This document shows, one piece after another, positions 44,732-56,633 of a stretch of DNA of 64,000 nt (position 1 is the first letter of the stretch; the number at the start of each line of letters is the position of its first letter). This stretch comes from Calonectria ilicicola (lineage: Eukaryota; Ascomycota; Sordariomycetes; Hypocreales; Nectriaceae). The stretch spans positions 3,720,001-3,784,000 of the forward strand of contig CP085835.1 of assembly GCA_020809705.1 (NCBI GenBank). Reading direction: 5' to 3'. A program made the translations under genes and the position numbers. Under the pieces are notes generated by a model. That model was not told the DNA's origin. It made no database searches and was given only the letters and a program-made list of their open reading frames with translations.

Positions 44732-46460
44732 ATGATGAATTCAGACGAGGAAAAGACTGCCAAGGTTGAATCAACCAGCAATGGCAGCATTCATCAGGGC
44801 GAGCAGGTGGACATGGGCCATCTGCACCGAAAACTGAACAATCGACAAATTCAGCTCATCGCCGCTGGAGGTTCGATTGGTACCGCTCTTTTCATCACAA
44901 TCGGCGGCGGTCTCGCTAAAGGCGGACCTGGCGGCCTCCTGCTAGCTTATACACTCTACACAATAGTTGTCGCGCTTGTCAACAATTCCATGGCAGAAAT
45001 GAATACATATATGCCTGTCGCAGGTGGATTTGTTCGTCTCGCTGGATATTGGGTTGATGATGCGCTGGGCTTTCTGGCTGGTTGGAACTTTTTCTTGTAT
45101 GAGGCTTTCCTCATTCCATTTGAAATCACCGCCCTCTCCATTGTCATATCATTTTGGGATGAGAAAATCACGGACCCAGGTCCTACAGCTGGAATTTGCG
45201 CTTCCGTTATTGTCGCCTATGGGTAAGGATATACTAGATATAGCACCAGCTTGTTCTGCTATAGTTTACTGACTTACGTACAGACTTATCAACATCGTTG
45301 CCGTCAAAGGCTATGGCGAAGTCGAATTCTGGCTCTCTGGTGGAAAACTGGTATTAATTTTCATGCTCTTCGCATTCACCTTTATTACCATGGTTGGCGG
45401 CAACCCCAAAGGTGATGCCTATGGCTTTCGTTACTTTTCAAACCCTGGAGCCTTTGCTACATATCTCTCATCCGGAAATCTTGGTCGGTTCGAGGGATTT
45501 CTTGCTGCTCTCTGGAACGCCGCCTTTACCGTTGTTGGGCCCGAGTACATCTCCATGGTCGCTGCCGAAGCTCAACGCCCAACCATCTATATCAAAGCGG
45601 CCTTTATCACTGTTTACTACCGATTTTGCGTCTTTTTCATTGTTGGCGCGTTAGCAGTTGGAATTGTTGTCCCTTACAACCACGAAACCTTGCGCGAGCT
45701 TTACTTTGGAAGCGAAAGTGGTGGTACTGCCGCTGCTTCTCCATATGTAATTGCTATGAACACGTTGGGTATCAGTGTTTTACCTCACATCGTAAATGCC
45801 CTCATTCTTACATCCATCTTCTCGGCTGGGAATACTTTTGTTTACTGTGCCACTCGCACATTGTATTCCTTGGCCCTGGAAGGCCGAGCACCTAGGTTTC
45901 TATGCTATTGTACCAAGAAGGGTGTCCCCATCTACTGTTTTTTCGTGGTCATGCTATTTCCTCTGCTTTCCTTTCTTCAGGTTAGCAGCGGTTCAGCTAC
46001 AGTTATCACTTGGTTGGTCAGTATCATCACAGGCGGTGGCCTTATTACCTTTATTATCATGTCCATCACCTTTCTCAACTACTATTGGGCATGCAAGGCC
46101 CAAGGAATTGACCGAAAGACGAGACCATATTATGGATATTTCCAGCCTTACAGTGCGTGGATTGCCATTTTTGTTCAAACTCTGGTGCTTATATTCTATG
46201 GCTACCATGCCTTTAGACCATGGGATGTTGAGGCTTTCTTTCAAAATTACACTATGCAAATTTTGGCGGTTTTGCTCTTCTTCGGTTGGAAGTTTTACAA
46301 GAAGACAAAGTATATTAAGCCCGAAGAGGTCGACCTTGTCTGGGAACGACCTCAAATTGAGGCTTATGAAGATTCCCTTTTAGACCCACCAACAACCTTT
46401 TGGCAAGAAATGTTTCAACTGGTCGGCCTACGATGGAAGAAAAAAGAGAGCGAAGTGTAA
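44732..46460 (+). CDS. Amino-acid permease, Dip5-like (APC/YAT family)
   Basis: Two exons, 44732-45222 and 45284-46460, with a 61-nt GT-AG intron; 555 residues (554 from the second Met). Plasma-membrane proton symporter of the fungal YAT family. NRQIQLIAAGGSIGTALFI in TM1 is the family signature, followed by about 12 transmembrane segments. The stretch DDALGFLAGWNFFLYEAFLIPFEITAL resembles Dip5-type dicarboxylic amino-acid permeases and Trichoderma Inda1. The hydrophilic N-terminus is about 45 residues and the C-terminal tail ends KKKESEV. The exact amino acids carried cannot be told. AGATAA-type GATA sites occur upstream (for example near 44530), consistent with nitrogen control, though such short sites are common by chance. 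Confidence 0.92.
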
Positions 46461-47423
46461 ATTTGGCCTTGTATATATTAGAATAGTATATTTGGGTTAG
46501 TCTAAACCATTGAGAATATAGATACTGCGGCAGTTGAAAGATGTAGCTGGTCAATTGATTTGAACACCAAAATCTTGTGTCGCGTCTTACCCTAGGCTTA
46601 TTGAAACATGATTTCTTGGTAAATTAGTCCCTTTTTCCCTTTTCATATTCATCAGCAGGTTTGGAAGAATGGCTTCCCAGATGAGAAAAAAAAAACCAAT
46701 CGATTTAACACTAATGCAATATATTTATGCCAAGGCTTTATTATTAGATAATGAGAACCTCAATTTGTATATATTACTCAACGCGACGAGCCAATTTTGA
46801 TTTATTGCCGGCACAGGTGGTGGCTGGCCGTGGCGGGCTGAACGGCTTACTCAAAATAGTTGGTCCTTTTGGTCGACAGGATCCTGACTAGTTATCGCCC
46901 AATTCTTTTAGTTTCTCTCTAACCGACCTGACTATTTGAATTTTAGCTTCACGGCTAACGCGTCAATAGCTTGCCGATCCATATGTTCCAGACCGCCAAT
47001 TTTAGAAGCAGGTACGCTCATGGTGGCTGGGTGATTAACCAGATGGAAACAAGATTGAACCTGGATGGTGTGCCACCAGATACTGCCGCACTAACTAAAC
47101 GGCACGGCCCTTCTCCTACGCCACCGGTAGCGCGCTCGGGATGTATTCTTCCTGTAATCTTGGAAGGATTGAGCTTGACCACTAAAGGTGGTCCCCTCGA
47201 TCGGCATTTCCATGTTAACTGAGTGCGCAGAGAAGGTATACAATAGTCTGATAATGGAGGTTGCGATACGGGGCGATTGGAAAGCGGCACTTGCAGCGTA
47301 AAGTACACCTGTTGGATGAATCGGTTACATTGGCTTCACAGACATCCCGAAAAAATCCGGCTTTACTTCAGCAACTTTGATAGATCAACAGTGGACATTG
47401 TGTGGATCCCGTGATGTGACTAT
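46461..47423. other. Spacer between convergent genes
   Basis: About 960 bp. The left part is AT-rich and the right part (46930-47330) closer to 50% GC, with short frames only. No homology is recognised. Confidence 0.5.
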
Positions 47424-48007
47424 TTATAGTGCCATCTGTGTAGCAAATGAAGTGGTTGTATCAAGGTCGCCAGACCATCCATTTGGAGAACTCCAGACTC
47501 CCCCCTGCCTCCTATATTCGCGCCAACGCCAAACCGCCCCAGCAGCTGCAACACAAAACATTCGATTGTTATTCTGGTTAGGGTTGTTGGTGCCGTTGAG
47601 CGCTCGGGCCATGTAAAACTCGGCTTCGGTCACAGCATCAGCCATAGCATCGAAGGTTTGATCCTTCTTGACTTCCATTACCAGTTTCAAGTCTCTCGTA
47701 ATGTTATTCGTGTTGTTGACCGGCCGGCTTTGGAAAACAACAAAGTCTGGGTACACATAAGTCCATCCGGTTTGTGGTTGGTACACAAGAGAGGTTTGAG
47801 CTCCTATAGCGAGATCCTGATTTTGATAGCCGTCTGTATACACTCCTAACTGGTTGAGCCACACAGGGTACCACCACGCTTCAAGATCTTGATGATTGGC
47901 AATGCCCCGAAGCCGTGCATCCTATAAATGGTAACATAAATCAGTCGAGGAGATAAAATGTAGTAAGGGAAGCCCATCCATACCATCGTTGTCCTGCGAT
48001 TCGCCAT
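47424..48007 (-). CDS. Small PD-(D/E)XK nuclease-fold-like protein
   Basis: Two exons, 48007-47984 (only eight codons) and 47921-47424, with a 62-nt GT-AG intron; 173 residues. The protein has DLEAWWYPVWLNQL, then YVYPDFVVFQSR and, about 20 residues later, LKLVMEVKKDQ. The pair PD ... E-x-K on successive strands is the active-site pattern of the PD-(D/E)XK superfamily (restriction-endonuclease-like fold). The fit is by motif and strand order only, so activity is not established. Start at 48007 is the only ATG, with a TATA-like box about 85 bp upstream. Not recognised otherwise; similar short fungal proteins are annotated as hypothetical. Confidence 0.65.
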
Positions 48008-48916
48008 TTTGTGGAGAAGAGCGTTAAAAGGAAGATATCGAGTCAAGTACAAGTAAAGTGTCCCAGAAGAAGTAAAAGAGTCTTCCTCCACTATTTATAG
48101 ACCACAACGCACAAGAAGAGGCCTGGCGAAGGTACACATGTCTCCCTCAAAGTCGACATAACGAGAGTACCGTTTAATTGCATGTCACTAGGCGCTGCAG
48201 AGTTGTGACTTATTCCAGTTTTGACAAGGTGCACCGAGGTCACAAACTATCATTAGTGTCTAGAACGCTCCAAGCGCATCGTTTGCGCGGGGTGGCTCTG
48301 CGGCCATTCGCAAAGGGAGATAGATCAGCTCAGTGCCAGGGCCTAGACTTGCCCCTTTCGACCAGTTGCTTTATTCGCTGCAAGACTACCAAGAGCGTCC
48401 CAAAGACACTCCCTGTTCGCATTCAATAGCGGTCTAAACAACCTTCCAGAATCTTGACATTCAGCCAGCCACCTTCGGCCTTGCACTCATCAGCGGCAAG
48501 ATATTATGTGATGGGGGACAGTAGCGCGATGCATGTTTCAATTTATTGAACCTTTTTAGCCACGTCGTGATGGTGGAGACGCTCGAATAGGCATTGGACC
48601 AACCACAAGTGGGTTAGCCGAGCATTTTTCAGCTGTGACGCACAACGCCACAGCGGCAACTGTCGTTTCAGTCATAATAAGTTAGTGGCTTAATATAATC
48701 ACGTGGGTCAAAAATGTTCACAAATACAGATTTTCCTGGCCAGGGGGGGAAATAAGCACCAAAATTATCAAAGGGGCCACGGATCTTATCGCAACTGTCA
48801 GAGTAAATTTACTTATTATATAGCATATATTCTCCTTCTCCCAGCTGATCGATCTCACATCAACAGCTCTGTCATTCATAGTTTTGCAAGCCTCCAGCAG
48901 TCAGGATTCACTCAAT
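48008..48916. other. Divergent promoter region
   Basis: 900 bp between two divergently read small genes. Apart from the TATA-like box at 48092-48099 I see nothing. Confidence 0.45.
48092..48099 (-). promoter_or_regulatory. TATA-like box
   Basis: TATAAATA on the minus strand, 85 bp upstream of the ATG at 48007. Confidence 0.4.
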
Positions 48917-49319
48917 ATGCCACGGGTAAGTCTCCCCTCTTCAGATACTCCTACCAAGCTGTATCGTCCTCTGCTAATTTGGCTTAATCCAGTACATCTG
49001 TGGCTATGTCGCCAAGTCTCTTGCAGACATCGGTAACCTCGACGGTCGATTGGAGGTCGGCGGCGAAAATACCACTATGAAGAAGTTCGATAAGGCCTGG
49101 GCGGAGGTGGAACAAATGGTAAAAGATGTGCGAATAGAAGAACGGGAGTGGAGGGGATCTATTGCAATCAGAGAGGGAGACCAGGGGAAGAAGGAACCTG
49201 TGATTGTTCTCGGTGTTGTCTATGAGCAGGGTCAGCAGAGGCCTGAGATTCCTGCCGCACTTACGAGGTTATTTCCAAAGGAGAAGGCAGTGAATTTGCG
49301 TCTAAGTTACCAAGGATAG
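48917..49319 (+). CDS. Small conserved-looking hypothetical protein
   Basis: Two exons, 48917-48925 (three codons, MPR) and 48993-49319, with a 67-nt GT-AG intron; 111 residues. The body is charged and soluble, predicted alpha/beta: YICGYVAKSLADIGNLDGRL, KKFDKAWAEVEQMVKDVR, then strands EPVIVLGVVYEQG. No signal peptide, membrane segment or known motif. A three-codon first exon is unusual but the donor GTAAGT is perfect; if transcription starts inside the second exon the product would begin at a later Met. Function unknown. Confidence 0.55.
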
Positions 49320-49945
49320 GAGAATTATATAGGTTGGCCTTCGACCAGGTTATACTTAAAATTCTTCATAGAAGTAGATTTACCACTATCAGGGTTGCAG
49401 TTTGCACTCGGATTGATCAAACATTCCTCGAAAAAAACCAAAATGTCTCCGTTCAAGCATTGGCTATAAAAGTAGGAGCAACAATAAGGCTCTTGGTCGT
49501 CATTCCATAGTGCGTTGTAGAACTAGCGTGATCTCTTTATCGGTCGCTGAAGGGTCTACATGGGATTAAGCCAACCTGAGCTAAAAGACTATAGTATTGT
49601 GAGGTGAATGTATATACAGGCATGCGTGTGCGAAAACAAGGAATATCTGGACAACAAGACTACCAGGTATCCAAAAACGAGGTTGGCAAAGGTGTATGGG
49701 AATTAAACACAAGGAACATACAAAACAGGGAGAAGTACTACGCTATCACCGGGCCGAGTATTATCTAATCAGCTTTCAGCTTGAAGATGTGATGGAAAAA
49801 TAAAAGTCTCATTGATAATAAAGAAAAAATCCTATTATAAGAATATATCAATTAGTTATGATGATATCAAATTCCATACAAAAATATTCGCCTACTATCT
49901 TCACCATTTCAGTAGTTTCCAACGTGAGCCTTTAGGATAGTTCGC
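49320..49945. other. Intergenic, AT-rich
   Basis: 630 bp, AT-rich especially 49790-49890. No gene or repeat is seen. Confidence 0.5.
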
Positions 49946-50359
49946 CTAGCCCGATGAAAAGTAAGGTTCACGGAAGTCATTTATCGGTGGATAATTTCCC
50001 CAAGAATGATCAAAACTTGATCTCCCGTAGCTTCCGCCATCGTATAAGGTAGGTGATTTAATGCTTGATTCTGGGGATACACTCTGAAGCATGGGATCGT
50101 ACGCAGGCGTTGAATGAGATCCAGAGTCAGCAAGACGCCTAGAATAAGGTTTCGTATGGCTGTGATCATCTTCTATATAGGGGTAGGCAGATGATCTTCT
50201 TGGACCCGAAGATGGTCGATTTTGAGCCCGGAAGGGATGTCGAATCATATCCTTGCTCGAACTTGTTTTGCGATGTCTAAACGACCCCCCTTCATTGGAT
50301 CATCCTGCTTGCGGGGGGGTTTGGTCAAAGCCCGTATCTCCGATACAAACTTCAGTCAT
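49946..50359 (-). pseudogene. Low-complexity frame with an internal TGA
   Basis: From ATG 50359 the frame is open for 137 codons to 49946 apart from one TGA at codon 20 (50302-50300). After it the product is Ser/Tyr/Pro/Arg-rich and disordered (SAYPYIEDDHSHTKPYSRR, GGSYGRSSFDHSWGNY). A shorter product could start at the ATG at 50248. Not recognised. The TGA could be CGA changed by one C-to-T step; no intron removes it. Confidence 0.3.
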
Positions 50360-50696
50360 TGGATCTGGTCCGAGAACGAATGATTGACGTTCGACTGATC
50401 AAGAACAGGCGAGCAATAATAACCAATTGAATAAAATCGGAACTAGATGCTGACACAGGTATAGCACCACGGCTATTGTGAGAGGTGCATTGATAACGAG
50501 ATTAAATCGATGCGGAAAGGATCAAGAAGGAATATTGAGAGTCCGCGGGCCTCGAATTGAATCGCGTGTAGCTGGTAGGTCTTATGGTACTCGTGCCTAC
50601 TAAAATTTCAACCTAGCAGAGGACGACGAGACTAAAGAGTTGTTCATAATATTCTTCCGTATTTACTTGACTGAATCAGCTGACGATTGCAGGGAA
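50360..50696. other. Intergenic
   Basis: 340 bp with no visible gene. The missing upstream part of the Hsp70-like gene is not found here. Confidence 0.45.
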
Positions 50697-51255
50697 ATGC
50701 AGCCCACCGGGGAATTGTTAGTTGAGCGGATGCAATGGTTTGTTGGCGAAGTAAGACTGATGACTGTACTCACCGTAACTTGGGCACCGATTAACGCATT
50801 GGAAATATGGAGACCGGATTAAAGATGGAACGCCTTCTTCATTCAAGTTTGAAAAGGAGCTACCACTGGCGCAAGGGCTGATAGGAAAAGTATTTATTCG
50901 CATTTATAGTAGTGAGGCTCGGGACGCCAATGGCCGCACCAAGCCCAAGTATCCCACCGATCAAGGCATGTCAATGCATGAGATTTCTACTGTTTCTTAC
51001 ACTAACAATCATTTAGGTGTTGCTGAATGCGTAAACCTTGAGATGGACCTTCGAGACATAGAAATTCCAATTGAAACTCATGGTGGGGTGCCTCTATATG
51101 TCGCAACCATCGACATTGAGATGAAGATGGGCTCGGCAGGTCTATCATTCTGGGGGGTGTATGGAAAGGCACAGCTGATGAGAAAAGGTTCAGTCCAAAG
51201 GTTGTCAACTTTGTGTAGATGTAATTTGGCACTGAACGAGGAAACTAGAGCATGA
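50697..51255 (+). pseudogene. Truncated Hsp70-like (actin-type ATPase) gene, C-terminal remnant
   Basis: Only the C-terminal substrate-domain part of a fungal Hsp70-like protein is left. RMQWFVGE near 50730 and then KFEKELPLAQGLIGKVFIRIY (50839 on) and GGVPLYVATIDIEMKMGSAG follow the order seen in that family. The last join uses a 51-nt intron 50966-51016 beginning GC and ending AG with a CTAAC branch point. The earlier join near 50750-50815 cannot be made with a frame-keeping GT-AG intron, and the ATPase half (about 400 residues) is missing upstream. A 5'-truncated relic is the best reading. Such Hsp70-like proteins are common beside HET and NLR genes in fungi, but their role is unknown. Confidence 0.5.
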
Positions 51256-52034
51256 TGTTGTATTTTGGTCAACTTTTCTTTAAAACGAGGCAATAAATAG
51301 CAGGCTCAACCATAAGGGACCTATAAAGCCACAAAGGTGGCAGGATAAATAAATTAGGCCATGACTTGAAAGGTGGTATATTATTTCATAAAAAACGGAT
51401 AGAACAATATCTTGCTACATAGAGAGTCGATAAATGGTATATGCATCTTATATCTTTTTATTTCTTTAGTTGTTCGTACGTTGGATTGTGAATCATAGAG
51501 ACGCGACTATTTCCATTCACCATGTCTCCGATATTAGGTTTCAGAGAAAAGGCTGGATGAGAGATATTGACATAATCCGGATAGATGAGTAATGCGACTT
51601 CCGTGTCGGCACAGCCATGAGGACGTGACTCAAGGTAATCTAGAAGCCTTTTTTTTTTCAGCCACATGAGTAAAGACATTTATTTCACTCGACCGCGTCA
51701 TTTTTGATGTATAGAGATCTATGCTGTTAGTGAAACAGCACATTGATCGTTGTATCCCTGTCTAGACTCATGACTATGTGTGTTGTTTGGGAACGCGAGA
51801 TAGTTAGGCTAGAACACAAGAACAGGCCGAAATCATTTCGGTTATCACTGAAGAATATAATATGTTCATATTTTGAATATATGCAAATGATAAAAGAGCT
51901 ATTCGTTGTATTGGAATTAATTTTTCTTGTTCACCCCTCGTTTTTCGTCATACGAACAGGGGTGATTGAGGTTGATCAAACATGAACAACGGCATGTTTT
52001 TAACAACAGAAGCCAAGATATTGAGTAAAATGCA
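51256..52034. other. Intergenic, AT-rich
   Basis: 780 bp. A 73-codon frame on the minus strand (51679-51458; LLIYPDYVNISHPAFSLKPN) looks somewhat protein-like but has no family or clear start. Nothing else is seen. Confidence 0.4.
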
Positions 52035-53114
52035 ATGATTAATTTTAACGTGGCTTTTCTTATCGGAAACAAAGAGATTACTGAGGGCTTGGCGTCGAGT
52101 GTATCAAGCAGCACAAAGAAAATCTTCAAGTTGCCCAAGATGTCTACTCGGCACATCTCCCCTGTTATACGCACTGATATTCTTGCCAAATTTGGTGAGG
52201 ATGATACGCTAATTGCCTCTAGCGCACTTAGAGCAATCTTTAAGGGCGTTATCAGAGCCCAAAAAGTTGATTCGGAGGTTGCACATACTCTCACTGAGTG
52301 GATTCCTAAAAAAGACGCTTCGTACGAACTCAAAGATTGATATAGCCTGGCTAAGTCTAAGATCTATGGCTATAATATCAATGCACTAGTCGATCTCGCC
52401 TTTGGTGTGATGTATCTCCAGCAGAGAGGAAGAGATGAATCAGGCAAGAGACTCATCGCCGATCTCGACTTCGTTTGGGAACTCGTACGAGATATCGCTA
52501 AAAGTCCACTATGCCGCCCTCGATGCTATCATTCTCCTCAAGGGTATATGACGATCTATCTCTGCAGTCTTGTATTGGAGGGGGGTAAAACAGATCAGCT
52601 GTATCGGCTTGATGTCAAGCTGCAAAACGACGACCAGCCTCCCGCAGGCTTTGACCTCCACGCACACCAAACATTTGTTCAGAGTTGGAATCTGGTTGGA
52701 GAGGTAGAGAATACGTCCTTTGAGGTCCATGATACTGAGGATCAGGCCGATGCCACCCATGCCAAATACAAGGTTACGCAGAATTTCGAGAAAGACGAGA
52801 GCTCCGGAGTTGAGCGCCGTACATCATCGACTTTGTCGAACACTGGACAGCTCGTCAAGGCGACAATGACGGGTTCGCAAACTTATAAGCGCAATGAGAT
52901 GTACACGAAGCAGGCCGGTTCATTTTACACTACTAAAGTCCAAAATGGTGGACCACATGCATCGATTGTTCTACTTGACTCTCATCGTGGATGGGAGAAG
53001 GATGCACCTGTCCTCGGCCCTATTGGTGGGGAACCATACACCAACTACAGACATCAGAACGATGTGACACCCAAGTTCTTGATTGATGCAGTCGATGACT
53101 TGCTAACTAACTAG
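52035..53114 (+). pseudogene. Unknown protein with cupin-like stretch, frame broken by TGA
   Basis: A single frame of 360 codons from ATG 52035 to 53114 is interrupted once by TGA at 52338-52340 (context LKD-stop-YSLAKSKIYGYN). The N-terminal part is soluble and helical. The C-terminal half has LYRLDVKLQN, FDLHAHQTFVQSWNLVGEVE (His-x-His then strands) and later ASIVLLDSHRGWEKDAPVLGP, which resembles a cupin-like beta-barrel, though weakly. TGG to TGA would account for the stop. An alternative is a 50-nt intron 52291-52340-ish with a poor GTGGAT donor that would also remove it in frame. So the gene may be live; RNA data would decide. Confidence 0.45.
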
Positions 53115-54227
53115 GACCATATTTAGGTTCCGAGGTAAACCCATGTGTTTAAGCGTCGCTGCGAAAGATTGGCTTTGTTGAAGCAGCGGCTGGGTTTATG
53201 CGATGGGTACAGACCTACGAGCGAGGATATTTAGGGGACGCGGAAATTGATGTCAGAAGGAAAGAATTGATAGTTTTGGTTAGTCTTTATGCTTTATAAA
53301 TCATTTCATGCCCCAGCTTTTATGTTGTAGATTAGCCTTGAATGCGTAGATTCCAGCACTCTTGTCTCGTGCATTTCTAGTAGTATACCTCCAGGTGTTC
53401 CAGTAGTCAAATAAAGCCCACTCCATCAAACAATAGGATGCTCGAGCGTTTTTGACTATGGACTGCATATTCAGTATGAACGAGTATTTCCTGCTGGTTA
53501 GGAACAGTAAGTAGTTTGTGAATTGTGAAAGAGTTTTGGGGCAGATGGAGGCCTCCGGTTCACATGACCAGATTATACATAAGACAGCTTAATCTCTCTG
53601 AAGCAGTGTCTGAAACCGTATTTGTGACCAGATTCAGGCCTAAGCTTCATAGTGTAGAGCTTAGCGCTCTTTTCTAGTGGAATTGTCTTGACTTTTGCTA
53701 TTAAACAAATAACCATAAACTCAAGGTTTTCTTGTCTCACAGCACCATCCCTTCCTATACGCACGACTCAGCCCTGCTGTGCCAAGCATTGGCAGCTACC
53801 ACTAACACAGCCTCCTTTTTTTAACTCAAATAGGCATGGATCTGTTCTTGGAATGCATTCGGAAGTTTAGGAATTACGGGACTTAGACTATTTCAGCCAC
53901 ATTTTGTCTTCCAGTGGGAATGAAGAATATTTGCCACTTCTCAGTAGGGCTGATGTGGATCACTGAGATATGTAGCGTAAATTAAGTTCAACCTCACTGG
54001 CCCATTGGGTCCCCGGTGAAGGCCTACAGGCTTGGCAATAACAATTCACTATTAGATTTTGGTCTGGACTGCTTGTGGCTGTACTTTGTTTTCTAAAGGA
54101 TGAATATTTCTGGGACAGTTAAAATGTATTTGAATACACGATGTCCCTTCATCGTTACCATCAGACAGACGCTCTATTCAAGCATAAAATCAACCGCGGT
54201 TCTTTGGACTTTAAGCGACAGATCACA
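53115..54227. other. Intergenic
   Basis: 1.1 kb with no supported gene, RNA or repeat. Confidence 0.5.
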
Positions 54228-56002
54228 ATGCAGAGAAATCTCTTGTTTTTGATATCCACTTGGATATCATTTCGAACCGCGTGTGCCATCGACATTGAAA
54301 CGGATGTGTGTGACAATCTTCCTGGTTTGGAAGACTGCAAGGGCACATTGAGCGTTCCATACGGCTCAACAGTAAAGGCTTGTAAGTCCTCTCAAAAGAA
54401 TCACCACTCTTACAATTATATTGACGCAAGATCAGGTACCCAAAATGGACGCACTCAGGTTTGCGGAGTGCATGTTTTGAAAAAGAATGTCAATGTGTGC
54501 GATGCTGTGCGTGCCGTATTGCCAGGAGACCCAGGATATAACTTCATTGAGAATGCAAGGGAGATGTGCTGGTGCCTCCCAAAAGCGATCATAATGGCCA
54601 AGTCTTCAGACTTTGCTCCAACCTACTACGATGGTCAGCTTTCAAGAACCTCGTTGAATCTGATGGGCTTGATCGAACATGTTGACTCAGTAAGTAAATG
54701 CGCGAATGTCTAAAAGGCGTTTCCCTAACAAATGACAGTGCATTATAAATGAGAAGGACTTTCAAATATATGATAATCGGGCGGAGGTAATAGAAACCAG
54801 TCTTCTGACCACGAAGGAGTGGACAGTGGTCCGCGGAGCAGACGTACGTATCACATTTTCAAGACGAAACTTAGATCGCTGACACTATGAGAAGATTAAT
54901 GTCGGGATGTATAAAAAGCTACTGTGGGCTTTGAAAGACTGCTTTGTCAAGAACAGCTGTGATACAACAGCGATGAGGAATTGGTTCACTGATTATTATC
55001 ACATATCGTATGACATCAAGACCGGTGCTCTCTACCGCATGTTGAATGACTGGCTTAAACTTTATGCCACCATTAAGACGAGGATTGCAGATGTTGCCAC
55101 AGCATCCAAAAGTCTGCAGAGTTGTCGCAACACAGCTTCCAGTGGAGTGTCGGCCATCCAAAAGTCTATATGCAAAGGGAACGCCTGTACTGGCGCTACT
55201 GTGAAAGCTTTTCTTGCAAAAGGTGCGTTTCAATCCCCATTTTTATTCCTTTATAAAAAAGAGTCGAGGCTAACGTTATATAGTATCCCAAACACTTGAA
55301 TCGGTCAAAAACCGCCAAGCAATTTCCGCGGATATCGACCCGTCCAACAAGGCCATCGCCAAGATGGAGCGTAAAACAAACGAACTTGTGGGAGACATGA
55401 AGCTTGTTCCTTCAGCGGATTACCTGGCCAATCTATATTACAATGGCGCTTTGACAACAATGGAAGGCGTTATTAGAGCTTTCCCTGTCACCGAAAACAT
55501 GTATGCTGGTTCGGTATATTTGAAGGTAGAGGTGTCCCCGATTGTTCGTCTCACGAAGTACCAAACCCTGGTGAAAACATCGCAGTCTCTTCTCAGTGAA
55601 GTACTTGCTCCGGATTGGAAAAAGCGCACGGATTTGTTCAAGACTGCGTCAGCTATAAAGGTGCGCGATGGACTGATTCAAATTCAGGCCATCATGAAGA
55701 AGGAATTGCAAGACCCCTTGAGCAAGCTCGCCAAAGCCTTGCAAAGCCTAGACACAACGTTGGAAAGGTTTCCACTCCGAAAACAAACAATTCAAACCGA
55801 ACAAGGCGCTGTATCCTACAGACGTTGGAACCTTGTAGCCCTTCCCGTGCCTTGCTCCAAGCGAGTTCCCCAGACATTCAAGCAAGGGTCGTTTTCTGAA
55901 ACTGTCACATATACCAAAGTTGAGAGATGCGACTACGGACCTGAATGGTACTATTTACCTTCACAGTATATTCCCTATTTCAAATGGAGATTCTCGAGCT
56001 AG
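54228..56002 (+). CDS. Secreted cysteine-containing protein, unknown family
   Basis: Four exons: 54228-54689, 54739-54843, 54895-55222 and 55284-56002, introns of 49, 51 and 61 nt, all GT-AG; 537 residues. The signal peptide is MQRNLLFLISTWISFRTACA. The N-terminal region has several cysteines (DVCDNLPGLEDC, QVCGVHVLKKNVNVC, MCWCLPKA), so a disulfide-bonded extracellular domain is likely. The middle is predominantly helical (IADVATASKSLQSCRNTASS, KMERKTNELVGDMK) and the C-terminal part repeats amphipathic helices before a Cys/Tyr-rich end (KVERCDYGPEWYYLP). No known catalytic motif. A secreted adhesion, effector or structural role is possible; nothing distinguishes these. Confidence 0.75.
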
Positions 56003-56206
56003 AACATTTATTTTAATTGCAGGAGGTATGTCTGCATACAAGCCGGTTCCTTTGTAGAGTTTTTAATCAACATGGAATCAATTCAAACTAGAATTCCGAG
56101 TACACTAGACTCGGGAGACTAAATGTGCAAATTCTTGATTCAAAAACCGCTGCAATAATTCATCTTGATCCAATTCATGACATTCTCCCATGTCTTCTCG
56201 AAAAGG

Positions 56207-56443
56207 TCATGTCTTGGCACGTCTTGCATTAAAGCGGCATCGGCCCACGACTTTACCCCAACCATTTTCCCCGCTCTCAAGCGGCCAAACAACAGGCCCA
56301 ATTCCAGCAAAGCACCACATGTGCGTCAATACGACTCCTAAAGCGAAAAGATCCCCTCTTAATAGAACGCTCATTGGAGCTTGCTCCGTTGTCGGCCCAG
56401 TTTCCATCCTATTATGATCGCACACCGAGGTAATCGGATTCAC
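56207..56443 (-). pseudogene. Possible protein-kinase fragment
   Basis: A 78-codon frame starting with GTG contains RGDLFALGVVLTHMW, similar to the kinase subdomain IX pattern D-x-F-x-L-G-x-V-L. The rest of a kinase domain (ATP loop, HRD, DFG) is not found nearby. Chance resemblance is quite possible. Confidence 0.22.
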
Positions 56444-56633
56444 TTTTCCGCTGCACTGAAATCGTAGGGGTTATTTGTACTGTCCGCGTTGTTGCATGCA
56501 CAGGAATTGGTCCATGTCTAGATTATCGCATCACACAAAAACACCCAGATTCATACCAAAGAGTTGACTGCTTCAAAGCCGACTCATTGTGCCAAACACG
56601 CATTATTCGTAAACGACTTAAAAGTCACACAAA

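Noticed and set aside
51458..51679. 73-codon minus-strand frame (YPDYVNISHPAFSLKPN)
   Set aside because: Protein-like composition, but no family, no clear start and no supporting splice sites.
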